DNA from: Rhizobiales bacterium GAS188
GTDB lineage: Bacteria > Pseudomonadota > Alphaproteobacteria > Rhizobiales > Beijerinckiaceae
Assembly (NCBI GenBank): GCA_900104855.1
Contig: FNSS01000002.1
Location: forward strand, 486,454 to 550,453
DNA length: 64,000 nt
Direction: 5' to 3'
The position numbers and the translations under genes are program-made. The notes beneath the pieces are model-generated. The model did no database searches and was not told the origin of the DNA. It was given only the letters and a program-made list of their open reading frames with translations. Shown in pieces: positions 35,853-45,611 of this stretch. The stretch's first letter is position 1, and every line of letters starts with the position of its first letter.

Positions 35853-37666
35853 TGCGGGCACACTCCATGCCCTTCGGAGTCGAGATCGGGCCAAACGGAA
35901 CTCGCTTCTCCCTTTGGGCGCCCACCGCCCATGACGTGTCGCTCGTCATAGAAGACGTCGAGCAGACCATGCCGGCGATCGGCGACGGCTGGCGCGAGCT
36001 GATCTCCGAGAATGCTGGGGCAGGCTGCCGCTACGCCTTCAGGATCAACGGCGGACCACTCGTTCCGGACCCGGCTTCGCGATTTCAGCCAGACGATGTG
36101 CAAGGGCGAAGCGTCGTCGTCGATCCTAGGGCCTATCAATGGTCCGATGATGCGTGGTCCGGACGTCCGTGGGAGGACGCCGTCCTTTACGAGATCCATG
36201 TGGGGACAGCCACGACGGCCGGAACCTATGCGGGGCTGCTGCCCAAGCTCGACCAATTGGCCGGTCTTGGAGTGACCGCGATCGAGCTGATGCCGATTGG
36301 CGATTTCCCGGGCCGGCGAAACTGGGGTTATGACGGTGTGCTGCCGTTCGCACCCGATGCATCATATGGCACTCCCGAAGAGCTCAAGCATCTGATCGAG
36401 CGGGCGCACGCGCTGCAGCTCATGGTGTTCATCGATGTGGTCTATAATCACTTCGGACCCTCGGGAAATCATATTCGGCAATATGCTAGCTCGTTCTTTA
36501 CCGAACGCCATCGGACCCCATGGGGCGACGGCATCAATTTTGACGGAGCTGACAGCCGGCCGGTGCGCGATTTCTTCATCCACAATGCGCTTTATTGGCT
36601 CGAAGAATTCCACGCGGATGGGCTGCGCCTGGATGCCGTGCACGCGATCCGCGATGACAGCGAAACGCATATTCTTGCCGAGATCGCCACCAGGGTACGG
36701 CAGGAACTTCCCAGCCGCACCGTGCACCTGGTCGTGGAGAACGACGCTAACGAGGCTCACTGGATCGCGCGTGATGCCCTAGGCCGACCGAGCTTTCATA
36801 CGGCCCAGTGGAATGACGACTTCCACCATGCCTGGCACACCCTGCTGACGGGCGAAAAGGACGGCTATTACCGCGACTACGCCGACGATCCCGTCGCACG
36901 CCTCGGCCGAACGCTGGCCGACGGCTTCGCCTATCAGGGCGAGCCGTCGGCACACCGCGGTGGGAAAGCGCGCGGCGAGCCTTCCGCTCACTTGCCGCCA
37001 TCGGCTTTCGTTGCCTTTCTGCAAAACCATGATCAGACGGGAAACCGAGCCATGGGAGAACGTCTCTCTCATCTGGTCGAGCCGCGGAAGCTGGCTCTGG
37101 CGCGTGCCGCCCTGCTACTCTCTCCTCAAATTCCCTTGCTCTTGATGGGCGAGGAATGGGCGGCTTCCTCGCCGTTTCTCTATTTCGTCGATTTCGCGGA
37201 TGACGAGTCGTTGTCGGCCGCGGTGCGCCATGGCCGCCGCCGCGAATTCGCTCGATTCAGTGCTTTCGCTGACCCTCTGGCAGCGGAGATCCCAGATCCA
37301 ACCACGGATGCTGCAGCGGCTCGATCGGTACTCCAGTGGGACGAGCGGCGCCTGACGCCCCATGCCGATGTGCTTGCCGATACGAGGCGGCTCCTGCAGT
37401 TGCGCCGCCTGGAGGTTTGGCCTCTCACGAGGACAGCCTATCTCGGTGCCGAATGGAGCGTGCATGCCGAAAGCGCGCTCGGCGTGGTGTGGCGATTCGG
37501 AGGTGGCACGTTGCGCTTCCTTGCCAATTTTGGGGAAGGATCTGTCTTGTGGAGGATCCACGGCAATGAACGACTATTGTGGATGAGCCCCAATGTCAGT
37601 CGCACCGGTAATGCGGGAATGTTGCTGCCCTGGGAAGGCGTCATGCTCAAGGGCAGCCGACCATGA
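35849..37666 (+). CDS. treZ: Malto-oligosyltrehalose trehalohydrolase
   Basis: TreZ cuts trehalose from maltooligosyl-trehalose made by TreY. 605 residues, normal length: an N-terminal E-set domain (GVEIGPNGTRFSLWAPTAHD), then the GH13 barrel with FIDVVYNHFGPSGN, GLRLDAVHAI (nucleophile), LVVENDANEAHW (acid) and FLQNHDQTGNRAMGERL. The C-terminal domain is complete. It overlaps glgX and treY by four bases at each end, so the three genes are one translationally coupled unit. Confidence 0.95.
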   Translation: MMRAHSMPFGVEIGPNGTRFSLWAPTAHDVSLVIEDVEQTMPAIGDGWRELISENAGAGCRYAFRINGGPLVPDPASRFQPDDVQGRSVVVDPRAYQWSDDAWSGRPWEDAVLYEIHVGTATTAGTYAGLLPKLDQLAGLGVTAIELMPIGDFPGRRNWGYDGVLPFAPDASYGTPEELKHLIERAHALQLMVFIDVVYNHFGPSGNHIRQYASSFFTERHRTPWGDGINFDGADSRPVRDFFIHNALYWLEEFHADGLRLDAVHAIRDDSETHILAEIATRVRQELPSRTVHLVVENDANEAHWIARDALGRPSFHTAQWNDDFHHAWHTLLTGEKDGYYRDYADDPVARLGRTLADGFAYQGEPSAHRGGKARGEPSAHLPPSAFVAFLQNHDQTGNRAMGERLSHLVEPRKLALARAALLLSPQIPLLLMGEEWAASSPFLYFVDFADDESLSAAVRHGRRREFARFSAFADPLAAEIPDPTTDAAAARSVLQWDERRLTPHADVLADTRRLLQLRRLEVWPLTRTAYLGAEWSVHAESALGVVWRFGGGTLRFLANFGEGSVLWRIHGNERLLWMSPNVSRTGNAGMLLPWEGVMLKGSRP

Positions 37667-40632
37667 GAAAGCCCGGGCAAGCGAGCGAACACTCCAACAA
37701 CCCTCGGGACGTCACTCCGGAGAGGGCGGAACGTGTGTCGCAAACAGTCGGGACGTCTGTCGGAAGCGCCGCAGCCATCTCCTCGGTTTCGGGATCTGCC
37801 CTGCGGAACAGGGCAGGGGACGCTAGTGCACGCCCGGGTCGGAGCATGCTCGCCGAACCGCCGCCGCGGGCCACATATCGGCTCCAATTCCACAAGGACT
37901 TCACCTTTGAGGATGCGATCGCCATCGTGCCCTATCTCGCGCAGCTCGGCGTGAGCCATGTTTATGCATCCCCCATTCATAAGGCGCGACCGGGATCGCT
38001 GCACGGTTACGACGTCGTCGACCACACTGAGATCAATCCGGAGCTTGGCGGGGAAGAGGCATTCCGACGTCTCTCCGATGCTCTCAAAGAGCATGGCCTC
38101 GGCCTTGTCCTCGACATCGTCCCAAATCATGTCGGTGTCGGCGCAGATAATGGCTGGTGGCTATCCGTTCTCGAATGGGGGGAGCTCTCGCCCCATGCGC
38201 GTGCCTTCGACATTGATTGGCACAGGTTGGGGGCCAACCGCAAGCTTGTCGTGCCCTTCCTGGGGAACCGCTATGGCGTGGTGTTGGAGAAAGGCGAGCT
38301 CAACCTGTCATTCGACCCAGAGGAAGGGAGCTTCAGCGTCTGGCATTTCGAGCATCGCTTTCCGCTATGCCCGCTGAGCTATCCCATCATTCTCGATCGA
38401 GCGCTTGCCGCATCGGACGAGGCCGTGATTTTCGGAGATGTCCTCGCCGCCAGCGAGCGCTTGCGAGTTATGGGTGAAGAGTCCGGCGCCGATCGCCGGA
38501 CGGCATTCCCTGCCGACGTGCAGCTTCTGAAGCAAGAGCTTTCTCGAGCCGTCTCCGCCTCTCCCGCGCTGGGTCAAGCGGTGGAGCGCGCCGTCTCGCT
38601 GATCAACGGCGCACCTGGTGTTCCCGAGAGCTTCGGCACGTTGCATCGTCTGCTCGAAGCTCAATCCTACCGCCTTGCCCATTGGCGCGTCGCGGCGAGC
38701 GACATCAACTACCGACGCTTCTTCGACATCAACGGGCTCGCCGGGTTGCGCATCGAGGAGCCGGAAGTCTTCGAGCAGGTGCATGCAACGGTGTTCCGTC
38801 TCATTCGCGAGGGACGGGTGAATGGATTGAGGATTGATCATATCGATGGCCTGGCTGATCCTGAGAGTTATCTCCGCTCGTTGCAGAGCGCCGTCGGGCC
38901 GGGCTTCTTCATCCTGGTCGAGAAGATATTGAAGCCAGGCGAAGATCTCAGACCTTGGCCGATCGCCGGCACCACCGGCTACGACGCGTTGAACCTCGTT
39001 GACGGCGTCCTGTTGAATTCGGAAGCCGCGCCCATGTTCGAGCGGATCTACCGACAGACTACCGGTGTCGAAGGCAGCTATCCGTCTTTGCTGCGGCGAG
39101 CCAAGGTGGATGTCCTGGAGACGAGTTTCGTCAGTGAGCTTGAAGCGCTCGTATCGGATCTCAAGCGGATAGCGGATAGCGAGCGGCAGACGCGAGATTA
39201 CACGGTGATTGCCATACGCGGCGCGCTGCGCGAGATCATCGCCGGGTTCCCGGTGTATCGCAGCTATATCGGCGATGAGGAGCCCTTGCCCGAGGATCGT
39301 CGGCTGATCGAAGGCGCGGTTACGAGTGCGCAAAAGCACAGCGCGTTGCCGGACCGTTCGGTGCATGAATTCATTGCCTCTGCCCTCCTCGACACGAAGA
39401 GCGACGAGGCCCCGGGCCGGCCCGATCCCGAGCTCGTGCGGCGCTTCCGTCGTCGCTTCCAGCAACTGACTGGCCCGGTGATGGCGAAGGGTCTCGAAGA
39501 CACCTTGTTCTATCGATACGCCCGACTCCTCGCGCTCAATGAAGTCGGCGGTGACCCTGGGCGATATGGTGTGACTCCAGCGGCCTTCCACGCGGCGAAT
39601 GTCAGGCGCGTGCAACATTGGCCACATGCGATGATTGCGACCGCGACGCACGACACCAAGCGCGGCGAGGATGCGCGGGCCCGATTGTCGGCGCTGTCGC
39701 AACGGCCGGAGCAGTGGGCTAAGGCTCTCCGCCAGTGGCGGACGATCGTCTCGCCTCATCTCGCCACGATCGACGAGGTACAAGCGCCCGACGCGAACGA
39801 TCAGTTCATCATGCTGCAGGCTTTGCTCGGCTCCTGGCCGACGGAGCTTCTGGACGGCGAGTCTGATGCACAAGCTGCAGTGGCTTTCGGCGCGCGCATG
39901 GAGGTTTTTCTCGTCAAGGCCCTTCGTGAGGCGAAAATTCACACGAGCTGGGTTAATCCGAATGAAGCGTATGAAGCGGCCGCCACGGACTTGATGCGGC
40001 GCCTGACAGAGCCGAACAGCCGTTTTCTCTGCGACTTCAAGCCTTTCGCGCGTCGTCTCGCCACTCAGGGCATGTTGACGGCCCTTGCCCGAACCGTATT
40101 GAAGTGCACGCTGCCCGGTGTCCCCGACATCTACCAAGGTAGCGAATTCTGGGATCTGTCCTTAGTTGATCCGGATAACCGCCGGCCGGTGGACTATGTG
40201 GTGCGCAGCCAAGCGCTGGAGCACGATGAGCCTGCCGATCGCCTGCTGGCTCGCTGGCGGAGCGGACATCTCAAGCAGCGTATCCTCGCGCGCATCCTGA
40301 GCGATCGTGCTGCGGCCCCGGCTCTGTACGCCGAAGGCGACTATCATCCCCTCGATGCCAGCGGTCCAAAGACCTGCCATGTTCTCGCCTTTCGGCGATC
40401 GAACGGCCAGGAGACCCTCATCGCTGCGGTCTGCCGATTACTGGGCCAAGTCATCAGCGCCGATAAGCTATCGCCGCCACGGGCATTTTGGGGGGCGACG
40501 ACACTCCCAGTGCCTGCCGGTCGATGGCGCGAAGTGACGACGGAGCGGGAAGTCGCAACCGACGGAAGCGGTTACCCAACTAGGAAACTCTTCGCGACGT
40601 TACCCATTGCTGTCTTGAGGCCTGTGATATGA
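37663..40632 (+). CDS. treY: Malto-oligosyltrehalose synthase
   Basis: TreY converts the reducing-end glucose of maltodextrins to a trehalose unit by intramolecular transglucosylation. 989 residues from the ATG that overlaps treZ (37663). The first 61 residues (Ser/Ala/Arg-rich) are not part of the family; the usual start would be near the ATG at 37846, before ATYRLQFHKDFTFEDA. Landmarks: LDIVPNHVGV, NGLRIDHIDGLADPE (nucleophile), ILVEKILKPGEDL (acid), ATHDTKRGEDARARL, and PGVPDIYQGSEFWDLSLVDP with NRRPVDY. All are intact. The N-terminal extension is either translated through coupling or a spacer. Confidence 0.94.
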   Translation: MRKPGQASEHSNNPRDVTPERAERVSQTVGTSVGSAAAISSVSGSALRNRAGDASARPGRSMLAEPPPRATYRLQFHKDFTFEDAIAIVPYLAQLGVSHVYASPIHKARPGSLHGYDVVDHTEINPELGGEEAFRRLSDALKEHGLGLVLDIVPNHVGVGADNGWWLSVLEWGELSPHARAFDIDWHRLGANRKLVVPFLGNRYGVVLEKGELNLSFDPEEGSFSVWHFEHRFPLCPLSYPIILDRALAASDEAVIFGDVLAASERLRVMGEESGADRRTAFPADVQLLKQELSRAVSASPALGQAVERAVSLINGAPGVPESFGTLHRLLEAQSYRLAHWRVAASDINYRRFFDINGLAGLRIEEPEVFEQVHATVFRLIREGRVNGLRIDHIDGLADPESYLRSLQSAVGPGFFILVEKILKPGEDLRPWPIAGTTGYDALNLVDGVLLNSEAAPMFERIYRQTTGVEGSYPSLLRRAKVDVLETSFVSELEALVSDLKRIADSERQTRDYTVIAIRGALREIIAGFPVYRSYIGDEEPLPEDRRLIEGAVTSAQKHSALPDRSVHEFIASALLDTKSDEAPGRPDPELVRRFRRRFQQLTGPVMAKGLEDTLFYRYARLLALNEVGGDPGRYGVTPAAFHAANVRRVQHWPHAMIATATHDTKRGEDARARLSALSQRPEQWAKALRQWRTIVSPHLATIDEVQAPDANDQFIMLQALLGSWPTELLDGESDAQAAVAFGARMEVFLVKALREAKIHTSWVNPNEAYEAAATDLMRRLTEPNSRFLCDFKPFARRLATQGMLTALARTVLKCTLPGVPDIYQGSEFWDLSLVDPDNRRPVDYVVRSQALEHDEPADRLLARWRSGHLKQRILARILSDRAAAPALYAEGDYHPLDASGPKTCHVLAFRRSNGQETLIAAVCRLLGQVISADKLSPPRAFWGATTLPVPAGRWREVTTEREVATDGSGYPTRKLFATLPIAVLRPVI

Positions 40633-40738
40633 GATCCGAGAAGCTTGCAGAATCGGGGCGCTGATCTCCCGCGAAGGCGGCCGGCACTTTGTTACAGGGA
40701 TCGGCAGGCGGACGCAGTGAGCGTCATCTGGTCCGTGG

Positions 40739-40960
40739 TCAGGCGAGGCGGACATACTCCGCCCGACCAAGTTCGAGCATACAATTCATTACGCGAACAG
40801 CGACGGACACCTCGGTCGCGCGACGCCGCTCCGCGCGTGAGCGCAACGCATCGCCGATCACGCGCTTGAAGCGGCCAATGTCTTCCTCCACCAAGGCACG
40901 CCAGTTGTAGCCAGGGCATTGTCGCGGGAACCTGGTTCTATATGTTATTACTTGCTTGGG
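40739..40960 (-). pseudogene. IS5-family transposase C-terminal scrap
   Basis: NWRALVEEDIGRFKRVIGDA, then RRRATEVSVAVRVMNCMLEL and GRAEYVRLA match the end of an IS5-type transposase, including the last catalytic Glu (VEEDIGRFK). The rest is absent. It is different from the IS5 element at 43880. Confidence 0.6.
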
Positions 40961-41024
40961 AATGAGTGTCGAAACCAATGATTCCAATTACTTAGCCCGT
41001 CGCTCCAGGCTTCTGAATCGCCCT

Positions 41025-41504
41025 CTACTTACTTGATGTGACAATGCCCATGCGGCTGCTATCGATATCGCTGATCTTAAGGGTGCAAACCTCGGCGACG
41101 CGAAGCCCCGCGCCGTAAGCCGTGGTCAGGGCCGCCCGATTGCGTAGCCCCGGAACGGCCTCTAGAAAACGCACGACCTCCTCGCCGCTCAGAACCACAG
41201 GAAGCTTCCTGGGCTCCTTGCTGCTGATGGCCCGAACGCTCACATCCGGCCGACCCAGCGTCACGGCGAACAGAAGCCGCAAGGCGTAGGTCACTTGATT
41301 GATATGACTCCAGGACCAGCCGAGTCCGACAAAATGGAGTTGGTAGGTGCGAACCTCCTCCGCCCCCAGTTCCTCCGGCGAGCGATCGAAAAACCGGCTG
41401 AATTTTGCTACCGCGTAGATGTATGATTGCTGGGTTGCTGGTGAGAGATTGCGCAACGTCATGTCGTCAATCATGCGACGTAGCGGGGTCATCTGAGCCA
41501 TCAT
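41025..41504 (-). pseudogene. Tyrosine recombinase, 3' truncated
   Basis: From the ATG at 41504 (MMAQMTPLRRMIDDMTLRNL), preceded by AGGAGG, the N-terminal core-binding domain and the first catalytic Arg (GAGLRVAEVCTLKISDID) are present. The frame then breaks at SSRMGIV and ends; HxxR and the nucleophile Tyr are gone. It is related to, but clearly different from, the recombinases of the IS91 copies, so it is a scrap of another element of that type. Confidence 0.75.
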
Positions 41505-41540
41505 GGGCCTCCTGACTGAGGTGGGTGTCGACAACCACAT

Positions 41541-41840
41541 CCTCAGTCCGGAGGCTCACCTCCCCAAATACAGATCCTCTCCCGCCCCAGCGGGTTAGTT
41601 CAATGGTGGCCGACATCATCTCGGAATAGGTGGCCGGCATGAATCGGAATCCACAGCCGTTTCTCCATAGCTTTCATTTGACCATGGCTCGGCTCGACCA
41701 ACGCGCTGCTACAGGCGGCCTGTCACCACGAGAAAAGGGGGCTCGTGGAGCGCGAAAAGAGATAAGGCGTAATCATCTACCACAATCGTGCCGGCAGCGG
41801 AGTGGGACAGGTGCTCGGCGAAGCATTCGCGTCCTAATTA
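41541..41840. other. Gap without a recognisable gene
   Basis: Short frames only; none is protein-like. Confidence 0.4.
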
Positions 41841-42182
41841 TTATGGCGAATCGACTGTTATCGTGCAGTAAAAGTAAGAGGTAGCTTTGCCCTCCGCATC
41901 CTGTACGTGTTGAAAACATGCCCCAGAACGGAATTCCCGGAACATCCAAAGCCCGGTTGGGCCTCGTGTTTGTTTTCCGCCGATCAAAAAATTGAACCAC
42001 CGTTGTGCCGTGTGTCCGTTACAAGAAAAAATAATACTAGCACCATTTTGTGCAATCGAGTTTTGTGCTATGGCGTCATTTACACATGCCGTATAGAGTT
42101 CCAAGGACGGTGAACGAACGCTGAACTGTGCGAATGCGGAATTATAGCTCAACATTACGATCAATATACAGATCTTTCGCAT
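41841..42182 (-). CDS. Small secreted protein of unknown function
   Basis: 113 residues from the ATG at 42182: signal peptide RKICILIVMLSYNSAFA, likely cleaved before QFSV. The mature part has four cysteines (ACVND, FSCNGH, GACFQH, FYCTITV) that may form two disulfides, and a WFNFLIGGKQTRGPTGLWMF stretch. Low GC compared with its neighbours suggests recent transfer. No family recognised. Confidence 0.55.
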   Translation of the reverse strand: MRKICILIVMLSYNSAFAQFSVRSPSLELYTACVNDAIAQNSIAQNGASIIFSCNGHTAQRWFNFLIGGKQTRGPTGLWMFREFRSGACFQHVQDAEGKATSYFYCTITVDSP

Positions 42183-42382
42183 CTGGATTCTCCCCAATTG
42201 TGGCACCGCCGCGCTGGGCTCTCTCCATGTGACAATCTAGATTGTAGTTTAACTCCACAAGAACAGCAAATGCCAGCGTGACTACCCCGAGCGTGAGAAG
42301 CCGTGCGGTGTCCGTGTTCTACTATCGACACGCATCCTGGTTTGGTCATGTCAGCGCCAACAGCTACAAGGAGCCCACCTTC

Positions 42383-42556
42383 ATGATGCCGGCATCTTCT
42401 CGATTCGCACAGGACGAATCCGGTGCCACAGCTATCGAATACGGCCTGATCGCACCGCTCATCTCCGTCGTGATCATCGGCGTTCTGACCTCGGTCGGAA
42501 CCAGTCTCACCGCGACCTTCACCAGCATGAATACCGCCTTGACCACCGCCAATTGA
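42383..42556 (+). CDS. Flp/Fap type IVb pilin
   Basis: 57 residues with AAGGAG at good spacing before the ATG (42383). The pilin signature is DESGATAIEYGLIAPLISVV: the G just before ATAIEYG-like sequence, Glu5 of the mature protein and Tyr6, then a long hydrophobic helix IGVLTSVGTSLTATF. It would be cut by a prepilin peptidase and assembled by a Tad machine. No tad genes are in the window, so it is an orphan pilin. Confidence 0.85.
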   Translation: MMPASSRFAQDESGATAIEYGLIAPLISVVIIGVLTSVGTSLTATFTSMNTALTTAN

Positions 42557-42573
42557 CGGGGGGCGCCAACAAC

Positions 42574-42606
42574 AAAAAGCCCTGCGCTCTTTCCGAGGCG
42601 GGGCTG
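42574..42606 (-). terminator. Repeat terminator, inverted copy
   Basis: Read on the minus strand this is AGCCCCGCCTCGGAAAGAGC followed by GCAGGGCTTTTTG, the same repeat as at 4735 and 5143 but 38 kb away. Its T-run serves transcripts coming from the IS630 side; the stem may also stop the pilin transcript. Confidence 0.6.
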
Positions 42607-42730
42607 AGTTCGTGGCAACTCACGAGGAGAGAGGGGTCTTGACTCTCCCCACACCATGACGCTGCTCTTGCTTTGTGGCGCTTCCGGGGCTCACTGCGAA
42701 GGCGAGCAACGGCCTGTAGCGGCGTCTAGG

Positions 42731-43810
42731 CTAGTGGATTGAATCCAACACTTGGTGCCCACGGTTCGCTGCGGCGATGATTTTGTCGGGGTCGGCGGTC
42801 CAGCTGAAGGGCTTGGGGTCATTGTTGTGATCGACGATGAAGCGATTGATGGCGGCTTGCAGATCAACGACGCCCTTGAAGACGCCGCGCTTCAGGCGCC
42901 GCTTGCTGAGGATGGCGAAGAAGCCTTCGACGGCGTTGAGCCAGCTGGCGGAGGTCGGTGTGAAATGGAAGGTCCATCGCCGATGACGTGCCAGCCATTC
43001 GATCACCTTGGGGTGTTTGTGGGTGGCGTAGTTGTCGAGGATGGCGTGGACGGTCTTGCCGGCCGGGACCTGGCGCTCGACGGTGTTGAGGAAGCGGATG
43101 AATTCCTGATGCCGGTGACGTTGCATGCAGCGTCCGGTGACCTTGCCGTCCAGCACATCGAAAGCGGCGAACAGGGTGGTCGTGCCATGGCGCTTATAGT
43201 CATGGGTCATGGTTCCGGCCCGGCCCTTCTTCAGAGGCAGACCCGGCTGGGTGCGATCCAGGGCCTGGATCTGGGACTTCTCGTCGATGCTGAGGACGAC
43301 CGCATGGGCGGGCGGATCGACATAGAGACCGGCGATGTCGCGGACCTTGGCGGCGAACTTCGGATCATTGGAAAGCTTGAAGGTGCGGATACGGTGCGGC
43401 GCCAGGCCATGGGTCCGCCAGATGCGCTGAACCGAAGTCAGGCTGACGCCCGCCACCTTGGCCATCACGCGACCGGTCCAGTGGGTCGTCTCGCCCGGCG
43501 GTTCGCCAAGGGTCAGGGCCACGATCCGCACGGCCACTTCGTCGGTCAATTTGGGGATCCGCGCGGGGCGGGTCTTGTCGCGCAGCAGGCCATCGACACC
43601 CTCGTCCATGAACCGTTCTTGCCAACGCCAGACGGCGGTCTTGCTGACCTTGGCAGTGCGCATGATCATCGCTGTGCCCAGCCCCTCGGCCGTGCCCAAG
43701 ATGATCCTGGCGCGCCAGACATGCTTCTGGGGGCTGTTGCGGTTGTCTACGATCGCCAGCAGGCGCTGACGATCAGTCGGGTTCAGATGGACGGTGATAC
43801 CTGTGCGCAT
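42731..43810 (-). CDS. IS630-family transposase
   Basis: 359 residues from the ATG at 43810 (MRTGITVHLNPTDRQRLLAI). N-terminal helix-turn-helix region (TAKVSKTAVWRWQERFMDEG), then the DDE catalytic domain: VLSIDEKSQIQALDRTQPGL, ILDNYATHKHPKV and SWLNAVEGFFAILSKRRL. The frame is complete and its stop falls inside the left end of the element. It probably works by cut-and-paste at TA. Confidence 0.92.
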   Translation of the reverse strand: MRTGITVHLNPTDRQRLLAIVDNRNSPQKHVWRARIILGTAEGLGTAMIMRTAKVSKTAVWRWQERFMDEGVDGLLRDKTRPARIPKLTDEVAVRIVALTLGEPPGETTHWTGRVMAKVAGVSLTSVQRIWRTHGLAPHRIRTFKLSNDPKFAAKVRDIAGLYVDPPAHAVVLSIDEKSQIQALDRTQPGLPLKKGRAGTMTHDYKRHGTTTLFAAFDVLDGKVTGRCMQRHRHQEFIRFLNTVERQVPAGKTVHAILDNYATHKHPKVIEWLARHRRWTFHFTPTSASWLNAVEGFFAILSKRRLKRGVFKGVVDLQAAINRFIVDHNNDPKPFSWTADPDKIIAAANRGHQVLDSIH

Positions 43811-43879
43811 CCCGCAGACTCGCACGCCCACAAAGCCACGGGAATCCCAAAAAGGATTCTTATGTCAGCATCAATCCAC
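42734..43879 (-). mobile_element. IS630-family insertion sequence
   Basis: Ends GTGGATTGA and TCAATCCAC, each flanked by TA (42732-42733 and 43880-43881), the target duplication of the IS630/Tc1 group. About 1.15 kb. It is directly followed by an IS5 element. The terminator copy at 42574 lies on its left. Confidence 0.8.
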
Positions 43880-44761
43880 TAGGTCACAAACTCATAAATC
43901 GGATTCCCTTGGTGCGCGAGTTGTGATTCAAGCTCCGTGGAGGAGCAATCATGAGCGCACGCCGTTACGAACTGAGCGATTTCGAATGGTCGATCATCGC
44001 CCCGTTGCTGCCCAACAAACCGCGAGGGGTGCCACGGGCTGATGATCGCAAGGTGTTGAACGGCATCTACTGGCGGCTGCGTACGGGCTCGCCTTGGGCC
44101 GACATTCCAGAACGCTACGGCCCCTACACGACTTGCTACAACCGCTTCGTCCGCTGGCGGAAAATCGGCGTCTGGGACAAGATCTTCGAAGCCGTCTCCA
44201 TAGCTTACGAGGGCGATCTGCAAATGGTCGACTCCTCCTCGATCCGGGTGCATCAGCACGCCGCCAACGTCAAAAAGGGGGTTCGCAAGAAGGCTCCGGC
44301 ACTGCCTCTGGGGACTACGTTGGAACCCGATGCATGGGGCGCTCGCGAGGCGGGCTGACAACCAAGATACATGCCCTCGTCGACGCCAACGGCAACCCGA
44401 TTGCCCTGAAGCTGACCGAAGGCCAAGCTCACGACGGCAAAAGCGCCAGCGATATGCTCGACAGCCTCGCCAAAGGCCAGATACTCCTCGGCGACTGCGC
44501 CTACGACAGCGATGCCTTGCGCAGCACCATGGCCGATCGCGGCGCTTGGGCCAACGTCAAGCCAATGCCGAGGCGCGTCAACATCCCGGCTTTCAGTCCA
44601 TTCCTCTATCGCTTTCGAAATCTCGTCGAACGCTTCTTCAGCAAACTCAAGCATTTCAGAGCCATCGCCACCCGCTTCGAAAAACACGACGCCAATTACC
44701 TCGGCCTCGTCAAACTCGCCGCAATCAAAATCTGGATGCGCTTTATGAGTCGGTGACCTAG
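43880..44761 (+). mobile_element. IS5-family (IS427-type) insertion sequence
   Basis: Inverted repeats TAGGTCACAAACTCATAAA at the left and the complement TTTATGAGTCGGTGACCTA at the right, two mismatches. 882 bp. It abuts the IS630 element, sharing the TA. CTAGGCTAG occurs just left of the IS630 element and again just right of this one, so the pair may have gone into one spot in sequence. Confidence 0.85.
43951..44756 (+). CDS. IS5-family transposase in two frames
   Basis: The first frame (43951-44358) starts MSARRYELSDFEWSIIAPLL and carries the first catalytic Asp (QMVDSSSIRVHQ). The second, in another frame, continues with GRSRGGLTTKIHALVDANGN, the second Asp (LGDCAYDSD) and the Glu (RNLVERFFSKLKHFRAIATR), ending at 44756. 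The frame change lies near 44310-44340. IS427-type elements normally make one protein by programmed frameshifting, so this layout is expected and the element may be active. Confidence 0.85.
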
Positions 44762-45611
44762 GCTAGGTGGTAGCCGCCGGGCGGAATGGGCGGCTGCGGG
44801 CTCGCTATGGCTTCCGGGCGAGGCATGGTAGCGTCACGCTGGGCACGGGCAAGATGATCCCCATTGCCCCCGTGGCCGGGGACCCGCCGGAATCACGATT
44901 CGCGCTGGTGGGGTCCGCTATGTCAGTAGCAATTGCGAAGGCCGTGGCATGAAGTGGTGTCTTGGCTGTGGTGGTGGCGCCCGGAATTGAACGGCCGTTC
45001 ACGACTACCTCGGAATACCAGCGGTAAGCGGGCACGATCCTTCCCAGGATTTAGGCAGCCACGGTGAGGTTGCCCCCCAGCCTCGGCCGTGGTCAGGACC
45101 CCGCCGGGTGCCCCTTATCTCGTGCGGGGTCCGCCTTTTCCGCTTCTCCCTGGAATGATTGAGCCGCGGTGCTATCTTGAGTGCGGGCCGCGGCCGCGCT
45201 TCGCAAAGCCCCGCTTGCGGCCAGGGCCCCGCCGGTTCCTTCACCCGGTCGCCGGCGGGGCCTGTCGTGTCCTTCACGCGCCCTTCATGGTGCCCACATG
45301 GATGGCCCGCGGCACAATAGGTGATTGATTCGAGCGGGCGGGATCATCGTCGCATTAGCCACGCTGGCATTGATCGCATGGTTTATCGGCTGGCCCGGCT
45401 GGCGCTTCTGATACGTGCCCCGTTGGCGGGCTTTTGGCAGCTTGCTAATTGGGTCCGGTTGCTACCCGATTTCCTTGGGCCTGCCGGCGGGTGCCATGCC
45501 TACTGTTTCCCGCTGCGCTGCCATCAACTCGCCGATACGCCGCTCTCGTCGAGGACGGCGAGGGGCCTGGGGTGAGACTGAGGAAGCGATGAATCTCGCG
45601 GGGAGGCCTGG
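44762..45611. other. Gap with hairpin and tRNA-like scrap
   Basis: No convincing gene. The minus strand at 44966-45000 has a T-loop-like GTTCAATTCCGGGCGCCACCA-type end without the rest of a tRNA, and a strong hairpin sits at 45225-45262. Confidence 0.4.
45225..45262. repeat. 11-bp perfect GC hairpin
   Basis: GGCCCCGCCGG (45225-45235) pairs with CCGGCGGGGCC (45252-45262). The left arm is identical to the hairpin at 4521. Confidence 0.55.

Noticed and set aside
38365..40137. 590-residue minus-strand frame opposite treY
   Set aside because: Shadow of treY; no start context and no recognisable domain.
44953..45010. tRNA-like 3' end on the minus strand (T-loop-like sequence and CCACCA)
   Set aside because: The stems do not pair properly, no anticodon arm follows, and the match is one base short; it could be a scrap of a tRNA or tmRNA but cannot be called.
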